Origin: Phycisphaerae bacterium
GTDB taxonomy: Bacteria > Planctomycetota > Phycisphaerae > UBA1845
Direction: 5' to 3'
Length of the DNA stretch: 36,961 nucleotides
Assembly: GCA_021604825.1 (NCBI GenBank)
Contig: BQJS01000018.1
Location: 1-36,961 of the forward strand
Shown piece after piece: positions 17,201 to 24,939 of the stretch. The notes beneath the pieces were generated by a model. That model did no database searches. It worked only from the letters and a program-made list of their open reading frames with translations, and had not been told where the DNA came from. Every line of letters starts with the position of its first letter. The first letter of the stretch is position 1. The translations under genes were made by a program, and so were the position numbers.

Positions 17201-17302
17201 CAATGGATTGTCGCGCGAGTAATCACCGGCGGTTGGATCGAATGCAGCGGCTGGCAGGGCGCATACGAATACAACGAAAGCTGAAGTAAGTTTAGTTCGC
17301 AT
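14204..17302 (-). CDS. Large secreted endonuclease/exonuclease/phosphatase-fold protein with TSP3-like, Ig-like and dockerin-like modules
   Basis: A 1032-residue exported protein. Modules in order: signal peptide (1-20); an EEP domain (about 33-328) with the expected catalytic residues in YNVQ (Asn42), FQE (Glu73), GVHLK (His156), GDFN (Asp207, Asn209) and DHLP (His318); a run of DCNxNxxPDxCDI repeats (about 329-482), each probably binding calcium; a beta-rich module with a MAM-like pattern (about 487-648); two more repeats (655-698); three Ig-like domains (about 704-790, 793-875, 878-966); and a dockerin-like end (GDFDSDGDVDLHDLQFF, then an LDGGSPIIDLADW second loop). It probably acts outside the cell on nucleic acid or phosphoester substrates. 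The ATG at 17302 starts the signal peptide; the frame opens 13 codons earlier. The stop codon lies within a palindromic repeat. Confidence 0.88.
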   Translation of the reverse strand: MRTKLTSAFVVFVCALPAAAFDPTAGDYSRDNPLHIRVMSYNVQRNFISEPGTDDAFNRILVAVDPDVIVFQEIQTNVAQSTMIARLNAVLPLSSGSWDVQFGLSGGIRNVLASRFPLADTRADTIPASATRGVTIGRIDLPDAIYGDDIYVMGVHLKAFSGSEEDALRQQSVDAIANWLGDARGEPRPSGNNIVLSPSTPMIVMGDFNLVGPSVQPELTLTNGDIQNEVTYGTDVKGDWDNTDMGDLFPADPFTGDTDTWPSDTSNPFSRLDRFIYTDSTTVVANSFVLNTLNMNGAALAGTGLNSNDTHESNTADHLPIIMDIEVIQDCNENSISDEIEIAEGSATDCNNNMLPDDCESLDDCNNNGIADLCDIAREDSADCNNNIIPDECEELADCNANSIQDICDIASGTSIDCDGNNVPDLCDIQAGAEDCNTNTIPDLCEPDEDCNNNGTQDICDIATGASIDCDGNDVPDSCELGGNDDIVLLASDFEDQFPPSGWNADGMWHGTSDCPRLNDCNPITWAYFGQDGLCNFDSGLTAIGTLSAAQIMIPANAVSATLTYCSAYNGEGGNANASGFDWAYVTANGVEVDDAGNDGVQNDWETRTVNLNAYIGQTIDLEWRFDSRDGSVNTGLGWQVDNIELIAPTPVDRDCNENGTLDSCDIASGTATDCNLDGIPDQCSPDCDANDIPDVCDAIALLMGQPESVEQCLGGNASFNVTVSEPTATIQWFKGVTPLVDGGTISGANTENLTITNVAGSDEDIYNCVVTDGCIIATSDQATLEVVGTPATITGQPEFLIERCAGESASFSVTATGSEPLHYEWRRDGQPFGAPDAPTLNLSNVSTDDSGDYTCFVSNACGSELSTVGEFAVGGGAFTMHPTDQCAETGETVVLQADATGSGFLWAWTKDGAGLADGGQISGAFSGTLTITNVTAANAGEYIAFAFNTSPLCVPSSDPATLTIDGCDPCPAAGDFDSDGDVDLHDLQFFVECFDANIFLQPACQCANLDGGSPIIDLADWATLAPLLAGP

Positions 17303-17446
17303 GTGCGCGTCCGGTGTTGTTGAAAGTCTGTACCCTGCCAATTGTATTGTTGGCTTGGTATGGGGCGGTAATCAAGGCGGAATTACACGTCGTGCCGCAA
17401 TGCAGCGACGTATCCCTTCAATCAACTCAACCAAGACGTCTGCCGA

Positions 17447-18802
17447 TCAGGATGCGTGTCGATTTTGCGCGATGCGCTGTTTGATCTCGTCCTTGAGGTC
17501 GTCGATTTTTCCACCGACTGCGGCGTCTTTGATGATGCGGAGGATGACCTTCTTTGCCCCGTCTTTTCCCCATCCCTCGCCATGCACAATATAATGCTGT
17601 GCGGCTTTTCCTACAATGTATGAGCCAACTGCGGCCGCACACGCCTGCATGGGTCCGGTAACGAGCGTACTGACACCGAATGTCAGCGTTTTCAAGACGC
17701 CCGAACCGGCGTGCGTGATCCACTCCGCCCCAGCAATCCAACCTGCACTTTTCCCGATTTCCAGAATCAACGAGCGCACTTGCTTGGCTGATAACCTGCA
17801 ATCGTAAATGTCGGCGATGCTGTGAATCATCTTTGCATCGACGAGCGCACCGCCCGCGATGTCAGCGACTGGCACCGGATTGAACGCGACAGCCAGCGCT
17901 TTTCCGATGGCGAAGTTGCGGATGGTTTTTTCTGCTTGCTGGCTGCGGATGGATTCTTTGACGGCGATTAAGCGATCGGCTTTGTCCGAAGTGAAGACGG
18001 CTGAGTTGAGAGCGATGAGCGCTTTGCCCTCGGCACCGAGGATTTCCAACATGCGGACCTGCAGCGCTTCGATGTCGGGCGGTGGTTGAAACTCTTCTTC
18101 GATTCTACTTCCGTCGGCGCGTTCGATGATGCGGACGCGTGGCATGGGGTTGGCTGCGACGGCGACAACGTCTTCGGGTTTGATGAATTTCGGCACGCGA
18201 TCGTCGCGAATTTTCGCGAGGAGGCGTTCGAGTTCGTCGGGCTTGCGGGTGTCGGTTTTGTTGAAGACGACGATGATCGGCTTGCGGGCTTCAGCCAGTT
18301 GGCGGAGGGCTTCGTATTGCACGTCCATGAAATCGTCTGCGACCACGAAGAGGATTAGGTCGGCGGAAGCGGCTGCGTCCTTGGCCATTCTGGCGCGCTC
18401 GGCACCATCGACTTCGTTGAGACCGGGTGTGTCAACCAATATGACTTTGGAACTCGCCAGGCCCGGGACTTTGTAGGAGCAGGTGGCCCAGTCGTAGCGG
18501 TTGTTGGCCGTCGTCCAGCCGCCGATGGGGCCGGTTTCGGCGTCTGATTCGGCGCGGAGGGCATTGATCAGTGAGCTTTTGCCGACGTTGATCGAACCAA
18601 AGCAGAGAATGTGAACCTCGCCTTGCCGCAGCTTTTCTTGCATCGCTTCCAGTTGAGCAAGGTCCTCGGACATCAAGTCCCGTTCCTCGGGCGAGGCGCT
18701 GCGGACATCGTCGAGGATGCGCTCGAGCGATCGGACGGATTGCTCGAAGAAGGCGTGCTGCTCTTCGGGTTGAGCTTGATTGTCTGGTTGGTCGTTGGCC
18801 AT
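17447..18802 (-). CDS. GTPase with C-terminal DUF697-like membrane domain
   Basis: A 451-residue TRAFAC-class GTPase of the Era/EngA-like type. The G1 loop is GSINVGKSS (69-77), G3 is DTPG (124-127) and G4 is NKTD (181-184). A coiled region precedes the G domain. The C-terminal 170 residues are rich in hydrophobic glycine/alanine segments (AVAFNPVPVADIAGGALVD, VLKTLTFGVSTLVTGPM) as in DUF697, which usually associates with membranes. It begins six bases after the stop of another GTPase gene (18809-19855), so the two are surely co-transcribed and may work as a pair, perhaps in membrane or envelope dynamics. That role is inference and I know of no assigned function. Confidence 0.85.
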   Translation of the reverse strand: MANDQPDNQAQPEEQHAFFEQSVRSLERILDDVRSASPEERDLMSEDLAQLEAMQEKLRQGEVHILCFGSINVGKSSLINALRAESDAETGPIGGWTTANNRYDWATCSYKVPGLASSKVILVDTPGLNEVDGAERARMAKDAAASADLILFVVADDFMDVQYEALRQLAEARKPIIVVFNKTDTRKPDELERLLAKIRDDRVPKFIKPEDVVAVAANPMPRVRIIERADGSRIEEEFQPPPDIEALQVRMLEILGAEGKALIALNSAVFTSDKADRLIAVKESIRSQQAEKTIRNFAIGKALAVAFNPVPVADIAGGALVDAKMIHSIADIYDCRLSAKQVRSLILEIGKSAGWIAGAEWITHAGSGVLKTLTFGVSTLVTGPMQACAAAVGSYIVGKAAQHYIVHGEGWGKDGAKKVILRIIKDAAVGGKIDDLKDEIKQRIAQNRHAS

Positions 18803-18808
18803 TGGCGT

Positions 18809-19855
18809 TTATTTCTCTGGCTGTGTGGTCAGGCTTTCCAGTTCTCTGGCCCGTTGCAACATCGTCCGCACGAGCAGTTGCTGGCCTTCACTTTCCAGAA
18901 TTGAGACCAGACGCTCGGTCAATCCAGATACGTCGCGTGGCTTCGTTTCGGTTCTGGTTTCGGTGGTGCCGTCGGCTTTTTGAACCTCGACGGTTCGCGC
19001 GACATCGATCGCTTGTGTTTGGACGACGTCGGCTGACTCAACGATTCCGTCGAGGCGTTCGGTGATGCGCTTGTGCAACGCGTCGGCATCGGCTGAGGTG
19101 TAGCAATCGCGCTTGTTGAAGCAGACCAATACACGTTTGGGGATTGCGGCAACGTCTTTGATCTCATCGAGTTCAAAATCGCGTAGGTCGTCGGCAATCA
19201 CGAAGACGACGACGTCGGCTTTTCCGACCTGCGTGCGGGCGATGAGGGCCCTCCGGTCGCCGAATAATTCCTGCAATCCTGGCGTGTCGCGCAGAATGAT
19301 TTTACCCATATCGGGGAAACTGATTTCCGATGATTGGGTGGTCGCGCCCCCGACGACATCGGTTGCAAATCGGTCCTGTCCGCAGATGGCGTTGAGCAGC
19401 GACGACTTGCCACCGTTGATCGCGCCGAAGACGATCACTTCGAGCGTGCTTTCGGTTGACTTGTGATCGAGGTTGCGCAGTTCGTCGCGCAATGCACGTT
19501 GAGCAGGCGAAATCGGTCCGGTTGCAGCCGGTGACGGTTGAGACTGTTCCGCCCGGCGTATGTGTTTGCGGGTTTCACGGGAGATTTGGGCTGGCGACAT
19601 GGTCTCGATGTCGCGATGGCGTTTCGCTTTCGGCGAGGCGAGTTCGCGCCAAATCAGCCAGCCAGCGTAGGACGATCCAGCAAGTACAAGCAGCGCACCG
19701 ACGCCGACAATCGCGAGAAACGGCAAGGCCATCGCGTCATCGGATTCTCGCATGGCGCGGTACTGCTCTGCGATCTTCGGCGCGGTGGTCAGCATTCCCC
19801 AACCGAGGCCAATGACCAAGGCGATCAGGATGACTCTGGCAATGGACCGTTTCAT
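18809..19855 (-). CDS. Membrane-anchored GTPase
   Basis: A 348-residue protein with two N-terminal transmembrane segments (about 5-23 and 44-68), a charged linker (72-133) and a GTPase domain. G1 reads GAINGGKSS (144-152), where the usual Val is Gly; G3 is DTPG (190-193) and G4 is NKRD (247-250). The G domain resembles that of the downstream gene, so the two may derive from duplication followed by gain of different membrane modules. It is first in the operon. Ribosome binding is weak. I cannot name a substrate or partner other than the neighbour. Confidence 0.83.
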   Translation of the reverse strand: MKRSIARVILIALVIGLGWGMLTTAPKIAEQYRAMRESDDAMALPFLAIVGVGALLVLAGSSYAGWLIWRELASPKAKRHRDIETMSPAQISRETRKHIRRAEQSQPSPAATGPISPAQRALRDELRNLDHKSTESTLEVIVFGAINGGKSSLLNAICGQDRFATDVVGGATTQSSEISFPDMGKIILRDTPGLQELFGDRRALIARTQVGKADVVVFVIADDLRDFELDEIKDVAAIPKRVLVCFNKRDCYTSADADALHKRITERLDGIVESADVVQTQAIDVARTVEVQKADGTTETRTETKPRDVSGLTERLVSILESEGQQLLVRTMLQRARELESLTTQPEK

Positions 19856-20064
19856 CGGCAGCGTCTCAAATTCGGATCAAATTCGTTGTTGGCGGATGAT
19901 CCTGCGGTAGCAGTGTAGCGCCACGGGGAACCGGCATCAAGGCGTCGCGGCGAACGTCGACTGCACGGGCGAGATATTCGCACATGATGCCTGTTGCCTT
20001 TAGAATCCGTCCATCGCGCATGGATGGAACCATGCGGCTGGTTTTGCTTGGGAGATACGGTTTC

Positions 20065-20760
20065 ATGTTTGGATATCATCGCTTGTCGTCGTTGGTTGTT
20101 GGGTCGATTGTTGTCGTGTCGATCATCGTTTCCGGTTGCACCGAAGCGCCGCCGCCGCAGGAGACTGCCTCCCTTCGGGCGATCAATGCCAGCCCGGATT
20201 CCCCGCAACTCGATGGCTGTCTGCAGGATGGAACGGTTGCGTTTGACGCGATCGGTGGGCAAACGCCCGGGACAACCTACGCCGAGGTCGCGATCAGCAA
20301 TTCGTCCGTGAATTTTGTGGCCGATGGCGACGATTGTGTTGAACCATTCCTGGTGGGACAAAACGTTTCCCTGGCTGCCGACAGCGAATCCACACTGCTC
20401 CTCATCAACGTATTCGACGAAATCGAGACAGTATTGCTTACCGACGATAATTCAGCCCCTGCGGCTGGCATGACGCGATTGCGCTTCGTGCACGCCCACC
20501 CTGAGGGCCCCGAGGTGGACATCAATCTTTCGGACGGCACACTGCTGGTGGACGATATTTCGTTTCGAGGCGTGAGCGAATATCTGGCGATCGATGCCGG
20601 CGAGATTGTGCTTCAAATTCGTTCGACGGAGGGCGACGCAATTCTCAGAACGTTCGCAGCGTTCACGGCTGAGGAAGGGCAAGTCGTGACGTTCTTCTTT
20701 CTGAACACGGACGACGAGAACGTTTCACCGGGCGTCTTTTTCGTTCGCGACGTCGAGTAG
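20065..20760 (+). CDS. DUF4397-type lipoprotein
   Basis: A 231-residue exported protein with a signal peptide ending in lipobox VSGC (Cys24), so it is probably a lipoprotein. The mature part matches the DUF4397 pattern: LRAINASPDSP, then a second repeat with LRFVHAHPEGPEVDI and a closing GQVVTFFFLNT strand, consistent with two beta-sandwich units. The function is unknown. The frame is open to 19984, but GGGAG at 20050-20054 and the signal peptide favour the ATG at 20065. The Nudix gene follows after 15 bp, so they may be transcribed together. Confidence 0.8.
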   Translation: MFGYHRLSSLVVGSIVVVSIIVSGCTEAPPPQETASLRAINASPDSPQLDGCLQDGTVAFDAIGGQTPGTTYAEVAISNSSVNFVADGDDCVEPFLVGQNVSLAADSESTLLLINVFDEIETVLLTDDNSAPAAGMTRLRFVHAHPEGPEVDINLSDGTLLVDDISFRGVSEYLAIDAGEIVLQIRSTEGDAILRTFAAFTAEEGQVVTFFFLNTDDENVSPGVFFVRDVE

Positions 20761-20775
20761 GTTGCGGGAGTGTGC

Positions 20776-21636
20776 ATGGCCACCTTTCCAATCGATCGAC
20801 TTAAGGCGACCAAGGGGTTCGCAAGTGTTGACGTTGCGGGCCCGTTTGATCGCGACGGCGTTGAATTGTGCTGGGGAGAGTCGGCGCGGTGTACGACGCC
20901 AGACCTTGAAACGTTGATTGATGAAATCTGGCGGCGCGAGTTGGCGCAAGCGAAACGCAGCGGTGCGGTGTTGTTCAATGGTGATTTGGTTCGATGCGTT
21001 GGCCACACGATGGCGGACGGCGTCTTGCGAATCGACGTGGGGCCGACCGACTACAAATCATTTCTTGGCACCAACTTGCGAAGCGGTCACTTGATCGACG
21101 AGATCGGGCGAGATGCATTCGCGAATGCGATTGGCGTTAGCGCGTTGATTGTCAGTTCCGACGACCCAGGGGTTATCCTGTTGGGTCATCGCAGCACGAA
21201 AGTCGTCGATCAACCCAACGCCATTCACACATTCGGCGGGGCGCTCGATGCGGACGATCGAGACGTTCACGGCAACATCGATGTCTTCGCTGCGGTCACG
21301 CGCGAGCTTTGCGAAGAACTCACCCTTGGTGCCGACGACTTGGTCGCGTTGCAGTGTCTTGGGTTGGTGCATGATCGCGTCATCTGGCAACCCGAACTGG
21401 TGTTCGAAGCGCGTATGAATATGGGCGTTGAGGAATTGGCCCGACGGGTTGATGTTGCTTCCGAGAACGCCGAGCATTCGGATGTCGAACGAATTGAGGG
21501 GTTAGCCGAGACGTTGGCCAATTACATGGTTCAATCAAAGCGAACGACACCTGTGGCGATGTCGGCATTGTGCTTGCACGGGTGGCAACAGTTTGGCAAC
21601 GAGTGGTGTTTGAATTTGTTGGAGCGATTTTCGTGA
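20776..21636 (+). CDS. NUDT22-like Nudix hydrolase
   Basis: A 286-residue protein with a C-terminal Nudix domain (about 118-270) after an N-terminal domain of about 115 residues. The Nudix box is GGALDAD (154-160) followed by RELCEEL (176-182), with an insertion between the Gly and REUxEE parts compared with the classical spacing. The N-terminal domain ends in DYKSFLGTN (92-100), the motif I associate with eukaryotic NUDT22 (YRDFLGTNW), which hydrolyses UDP-glucose and UDP-galactose. By analogy the substrate may be a UDP-sugar, but this is inference. GGGAG at 20766-20770 selects the ATG at 20776 over the GTG at 20770. Its stop overlaps the tadA start by four bases (GTGA), implying translational coupling. 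Confidence 0.78.
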   Translation: MATFPIDRLKATKGFASVDVAGPFDRDGVELCWGESARCTTPDLETLIDEIWRRELAQAKRSGAVLFNGDLVRCVGHTMADGVLRIDVGPTDYKSFLGTNLRSGHLIDEIGRDAFANAIGVSALIVSSDDPGVILLGHRSTKVVDQPNAIHTFGGALDADDRDVHGNIDVFAAVTRELCEELTLGADDLVALQCLGLVHDRVIWQPELVFEARMNMGVEELARRVDVASENAEHSDVERIEGLAETLANYMVQSKRTTPVAMSALCLHGWQQFGNEWCLNLLERFS

Positions 21637-22100
21637 GTACCGATCACGAGAAGTTCATGCGGGCGGCGCTAGATGAAGCGTGCATCGCCGGAGACCACGA
21701 CGAAGTTCCGGTCGGGGCGGTGGTGGTGCGCGACGGGCGGATCATTGGTCGTGGGCACAATCAGAAGGAATCCTTGCGCGATCCGACCGCCCACGCCGAG
21801 ATGCTCGCGATCACGGCTGCGTGCACCGCGGTGGGGGATTGGCGGCTGACCGATTGCACGCTTTACGTCACGCTCGAACCGTGTCCCATGTGCGCGGGGG
21901 CTGTCGTGCTTGCTCGAATGAAACGTGTGGTTTTCGGGGCGGCTGACCCGAAATTCGGGGCTTGCGGTTCACTGTATACGATTGTCGACGATCCGAGGTC
22001 GAATCACCAGGCGACTGTCTTATCGGACGTTGAAGGCGACGAGTGCAGCCGCATACTCACCGATTTTTTCCAAAAGCAGCGTGCGATGGGAAAAAAATGA
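21633..22100 (+). CDS. tadA: tRNA-specific adenosine deaminase
   Basis: TadA converts adenosine 34 of tRNA-Arg(ACG) to inosine. This 155-residue protein has the zinc/catalytic motifs HAE (His54, Glu56) and PCPMC (Cys84, Cys87) with normal spacing, plus the family segment FGAxDPKxGACGSL. The GTG at 21633 overlaps the Nudix stop and has GGAG at 21621-21624 eight bases upstream. The frame extends upstream to a TTG at 21570, but that part lies inside the Nudix gene. A related role as guanine deaminase is unlikely given the sequence. Confidence 0.94.
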   Translation: MSTDHEKFMRAALDEACIAGDHDEVPVGAVVVRDGRIIGRGHNQKESLRDPTAHAEMLAITAACTAVGDWRLTDCTLYVTLEPCPMCAGAVVLARMKRVVFGAADPKFGACGSLYTIVDDPRSNHQATVLSDVEGDECSRILTDFFQKQRAMGKK

Positions 22101-22435
22101 CCGACGTATTGCCCATTCGCCCATAAGCAGAAGTCTTTTCCGCAATACCTCATCTATTCAGCCGCCAATGACGTTCTTCTCGGTCCTGACTTTATGGTTG
22201 GGATTCAATCAACTTGCGTCCCTGCAAATCCGAATTGAGTATTAACAACATCGTCTGAGGATTCTACCCCATAAACGGGTCGGGGTTTTCGGTAAGGCGA
22301 TATTAATTCAGTGTCGTTAATAAAAGCGTGCGCGCCATGTCTAGTAACCTCCTAATTGGGAGGTCTCACGGGATGGAAGTCGTATCACGGCAAAGGTGGG
22401 GATCCCGTTCGTTCTCGGGAAATTAAGGTCGGCAA
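22101..22435. other. Intergenic/leader region before the CheX-like gene
   Basis: These 335 bases hold no supported gene. Two hairpins precede the downstream start: ACCTCC (22347-22352) with GGAGGT (22359-22364), and TCCCG (22403-22407) with CGGGA (22416-22420), the latter just before the ribosome site AAGG at 22425-22428. A structured 5' leader is possible. I compared it by eye with the cyclic di-GMP riboswitch and saw no match. Confidence 0.45.
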
Positions 22436-22942
22436 ATGAACACAGCGATCGTTCGGCCCTTCATGGTGGCGACCCGAAGGGTGTTTGAAAAAATGCTGGA
22501 GTGTCCGTGTCGGGTTGGGAAACCAGCCGTCAGTCGCGGTTTGAATTCAACCGAGGATACCGTTCGCGCGATCGTCGAGGTTTCCGGAAGCCATCGAGGC
22601 TACATGGTCTTGAATCTGCCTGGGGATATTGCGAACGTGGCGGCTTCCTTGCTGGGGGTTTCAAATGAAATTGAATCATCCGCTCAAAACGCTTGGGCGG
22701 GCGATCAAATCGCACACTTTATCAAGACGCTCGTCCGTCGAAATCCGAATTCGCCGGACATGAAACTCGCCGCGCTCCCCAACAGCGACGGCCGCTTCGA
22801 ATCATCGGTCTTGTGTCAACAGGGTGCGTGGTTGGAAGTGCCGATGATTGGCCGATTCGGAAAATTCTCTTTTGCACTTTGCATCAAACCGGTGCAAACG
22901 CTTCCTGAAGCCCAGGGCCAAGCTGAGATGGCGAAATCTTAG
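22436..22942 (+). CDS. CheX-like chemotaxis phosphatase-fold protein
   Basis: A 168-residue cytoplasmic protein resembling the CheX/CheC fold: an N-terminal helix (VRPFMVATRRVFEKML), a strand region with VSGSHRGYMVLNLPGDIA, and a helix at about 78-98. CheX dephosphorylates CheY-P using a Glu and an Asn in the ExxN motif. Here the matching helix reads WAGDQIAHFIKTLVRRN, so the expected Glu-Asn pair is not conserved and activity is doubtful. No other chemotaxis gene is near. AAGG seven bases before the ATG supports the start. It may serve as a general signalling adaptor; this is inference. Confidence 0.6.
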   Translation: MNTAIVRPFMVATRRVFEKMLECPCRVGKPAVSRGLNSTEDTVRAIVEVSGSHRGYMVLNLPGDIANVAASLLGVSNEIESSAQNAWAGDQIAHFIKTLVRRNPNSPDMKLAALPNSDGRFESSVLCQQGAWLEVPMIGRFGKFSFALCIKPVQTLPEAQGQAEMAKS

Positions 22943-22976
22943 CCGGCTTGCGATTGGTTCTTGTTCGGCAACTGCA

Positions 22977-23369
22977 TCAATCGAGTACGCGGGCAAAGCT
23001 GATTTCATGGCCCGCGGGGTCGCGAATATGGAAGTAGCGCTCGCCCCATGGAGCGTTGGTTGGCTCGGTTGATGGATGCCAACCATTGGCTAGGCATCTT
23101 GCGTGCATGTCGTCGACGTTGGATACGTGGATGATGACGCGGCCCCACGTGCTTGAACCGTCCTGATCATCGCTCTCAATAAGGTTCAGAAACCCCTCTC
23201 CAACACGAAAACTGGTTAGCGGTTCATTCTCTCCACCGTAGATCATCTCGAACCCCAACGATTCGTAGAAACCAATCGATACTCGTACGTCGCTGCAGAA
23301 CAGCGTTACGGCGCTGATCGATTCAATCATTGCGGTTGAGTCGTTATTGGCGGGCGGATCGTTTGGCAT
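22977..23369 (-). CDS. VOC (glyoxalase/bleomycin resistance-like) family protein
   Basis: A 130-residue single-domain member of the vicinal oxygen chelate fold, with two beta-alpha-beta-beta-beta units. Typical segments are AVTLFCSDVRVSIGFYESLG at the start of the first unit, then VIIHVSNVDDMHARC, and the closing HIRDPAGHEISFARV with a possible metal-binding His and Glu. The substrate cannot be predicted; glyoxalase, antibiotic-binding and epimerase members share this pattern. The first ATG is kept, although MIESI at residue 14 would be closer to the domain start. It is transcribed opposite to the flanking genes. Confidence 0.85.
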   Translation of the reverse strand: MPNDPPANNDSTAMIESISAVTLFCSDVRVSIGFYESLGFEMIYGGENEPLTSFRVGEGFLNLIESDDQDGSSTWGRVIIHVSNVDDMHARCLANGWHPSTEPTNAPWGERYFHIRDPAGHEISFARVLD

Positions 23370-23503
23370 GTTCGTTTCGCTCGCGTCTCTTGGATTCTAT
23401 CCGACTTGCTGGCCGACGGACTGGGGCGTTGCAGGCATTATCGGCGATCGCAGTCCAATCGCGGCAGATTATCCTTTCGGCATCGATTCGCTAGAATCCG
23501 GTG

Positions 23504-24505
23504 ATGAGCAATGTCCAGCGATGCGACATTTTAATCATCGGTGCCGGTCTCGCCGGTGCATCCACGGCGTTCCACTTAAAGCGTCTGGGCGTCGGTGACG
23601 TGGTCGTGTTGGAGAAGGAAAGCGACCACGGCATGCATTCGTCGGGCCGCAATGCTGCAATGGTCCGGGCTCGTGTTGGCGACGCGGACGTCGAGATGTT
23701 CACACGACGTGGCGCGGAGGCGCTGCAATCTGGGACCCACTGCGAATATCGAAAAACCGGCAGCATGTTGCTTGGATTGGGCGATGATCCGGTCAGTGAT
23801 TACTTTCCACTGACGAAAGGCAAAGGCCTGTGGTGCCCAGAGGATGGCATTGTTGATCCAGCTGGCCTGCTTCAAACTTACCTGCGGGGGCAGGACGTTC
23901 GCTATGCGTCACCGGTGATGGGCTGGGAATCGGTGGACGGTGGATTCTTGGTTCGCACCGATTCGGCGTCGTTCCGCTCACGGGTGTTGGTCAATGCAGC
24001 CGGTCCGTGGGCTGGAGAAATTGGCGAGTTACCGTTGGAGCCGCGCAATCGGCATCTTTATGTCACGCCTTCGATGGATGGCATCGACGCATCGCTACCG
24101 TTTGTGTGGGATGTGGTGAACGGGTTGTATTTTCGCCCCGAAGCCGGCGGACTTCTTCTGTGTGCCTGCGATGAATCCGTCCGCGAACCGGGTGACTATC
24201 TCGTTGATGATTCTGTCGAAGGTTTGTTGGCAGAAAAGCTGCAACGTCATCAACCGCGATTGGCTGGCATTTCGATCAAAACAAAATGGACCGGCCAACG
24301 GGTGTTCGCAGCCGACCAGAAGTTTGTGATCGGTTACGACGGGCGCCATCGCGGTTTGTTTCATGTCGCCGGACTCGGTGGGCACGGCGTGACATCGTCA
24401 TACGCGGTGGGCCAGTTCGCAGCTGATTCGATCGTCCGAGAGGTAACTGACGAGCGGCATCCGTTCGCACCGTCGCGGTTGGTGGACGCGCCGTCTGTTG
24501 TTTAA
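23504..24505 (+). CDS. FAD-dependent amine/2-hydroxyacid oxidase-like protein (DAO family)
   Basis: A 333-residue flavoprotein. The N-terminal dinucleotide-binding motif is IIGAGLAGAS (11-20), with the acidic end of strand two in VVLEKES. The middle region (LVNAAGPWA) and the C-terminal GLGGHGVTSSYAVGQ are typical of the D-amino acid oxidase/glycine oxidase/sarcosine oxidase group, in which a substrate amine or hydroxyacid is oxidised by FAD. The exact substrate is unknown. A GTG at 23501 precedes the ATG at 23504; neither has a strong ribosome site. At 333 residues it is slightly short for the family. It has no obvious functional partner nearby. Confidence 0.85.
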   Translation: MSNVQRCDILIIGAGLAGASTAFHLKRLGVGDVVVLEKESDHGMHSSGRNAAMVRARVGDADVEMFTRRGAEALQSGTHCEYRKTGSMLLGLGDDPVSDYFPLTKGKGLWCPEDGIVDPAGLLQTYLRGQDVRYASPVMGWESVDGGFLVRTDSASFRSRVLVNAAGPWAGEIGELPLEPRNRHLYVTPSMDGIDASLPFVWDVVNGLYFRPEAGGLLLCACDESVREPGDYLVDDSVEGLLAEKLQRHQPRLAGISIKTKWTGQRVFAADQKFVIGYDGRHRGLFHVAGLGGHGVTSSYAVGQFAADSIVREVTDERHPFAPSRLVDAPSVV

Positions 24506-24530
24506 TTTCGAGGACGTCGGTTCATACAGC

Positions 24531-24606
24531 TGTGCCACTGCTCTGTGAGCAGTGCTGGAGTGCCAGATGCGACCCGCGACCATGCTACTGATTCAGAAGT
24601 AGCACA
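24531..24606. repeat. Two-hairpin TGTGCCACTG-type intergenic repeat
   Basis: TGTGCCACTGCTC opens a hairpin (CACTGCTC 24536-24543 with GAGCAGTG 24547-24554), and a second hairpin (TGCTACT 24583-24589 with AGTAGCA 24598-24604) closes it. The outer ends TGTGCCACT and AGTAGCACA are inverted repeats with one mismatch. The arrangement resembles dispersed CACTG/CAGTG hairpins I associate with planctomycete genomes. It follows the FAD oxidase stop and may also terminate its transcript. Confidence 0.6.
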
Positions 24607-24631
24607 TCTCGATTCCCCGCCGAACGTAGGG

Positions 24632-24919
24632 CTAATAGGCGACGTCAAACGTTTTGAACTCACCGGTTGCAGGCGATTCGCATAGCGCGTGTTTGGTGAT
24701 GTTCCCCGTCATTTCCTGGCAGATACCATCGTGCAATTGTGACAGGGTTTGCTGCTCTCCTTCGGCAACGAGTTCGACGCTTCCATCGGCTAAATTCTTA
24801 ACGTATCCGGTGACGTCAAAGGGTTCGGCGATGCGGCAGACGGTGTACCGAAATCCCACGCCTTGCACGCGGCCAACATAGCTGACGGTGATTCGGGATT
24901 TGTTCTCGAATTGGGTCAT
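24632..24919 (-). CDS. acyP: Acylphosphatase
   Basis: A 95-residue acylphosphatase, which hydrolyses acyl phosphates such as acetyl phosphate or 1,3-bisphosphoglycerate. The signature VxGRVQGVGFR carries the phosphate-binding Arg24, and YVKNLADGSVE supplies the catalytic Asn42. The end (FKTFDVAY) fits the last strand. An open frame extends upstream to 25186, but that part is the out-of-frame shadow of the preceding anti-sigma kinase gene. The ATG at 24919 lies 20 bp after that gene's stop. The two are probably co-transcribed. A 95-residue length is normal. Confidence 0.93.
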   Translation of the reverse strand: MTQFENKSRITVSYVGRVQGVGFRYTVCRIAEPFDVTGYVKNLADGSVELVAEGEQQTLSQLHDGICQEMTGNITKHALCESPATGEFKTFDVAY

Positions 24920-24939
24920 CGGTTCAAATCCAGCGCGGG

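Noticed and set aside
22101..22435. A cyclic di-GMP riboswitch before the CheX-like gene
   Set aside because: The hairpins present do not match the conserved core of the known cyclic di-GMP classes by eye. I report only the hairpins.
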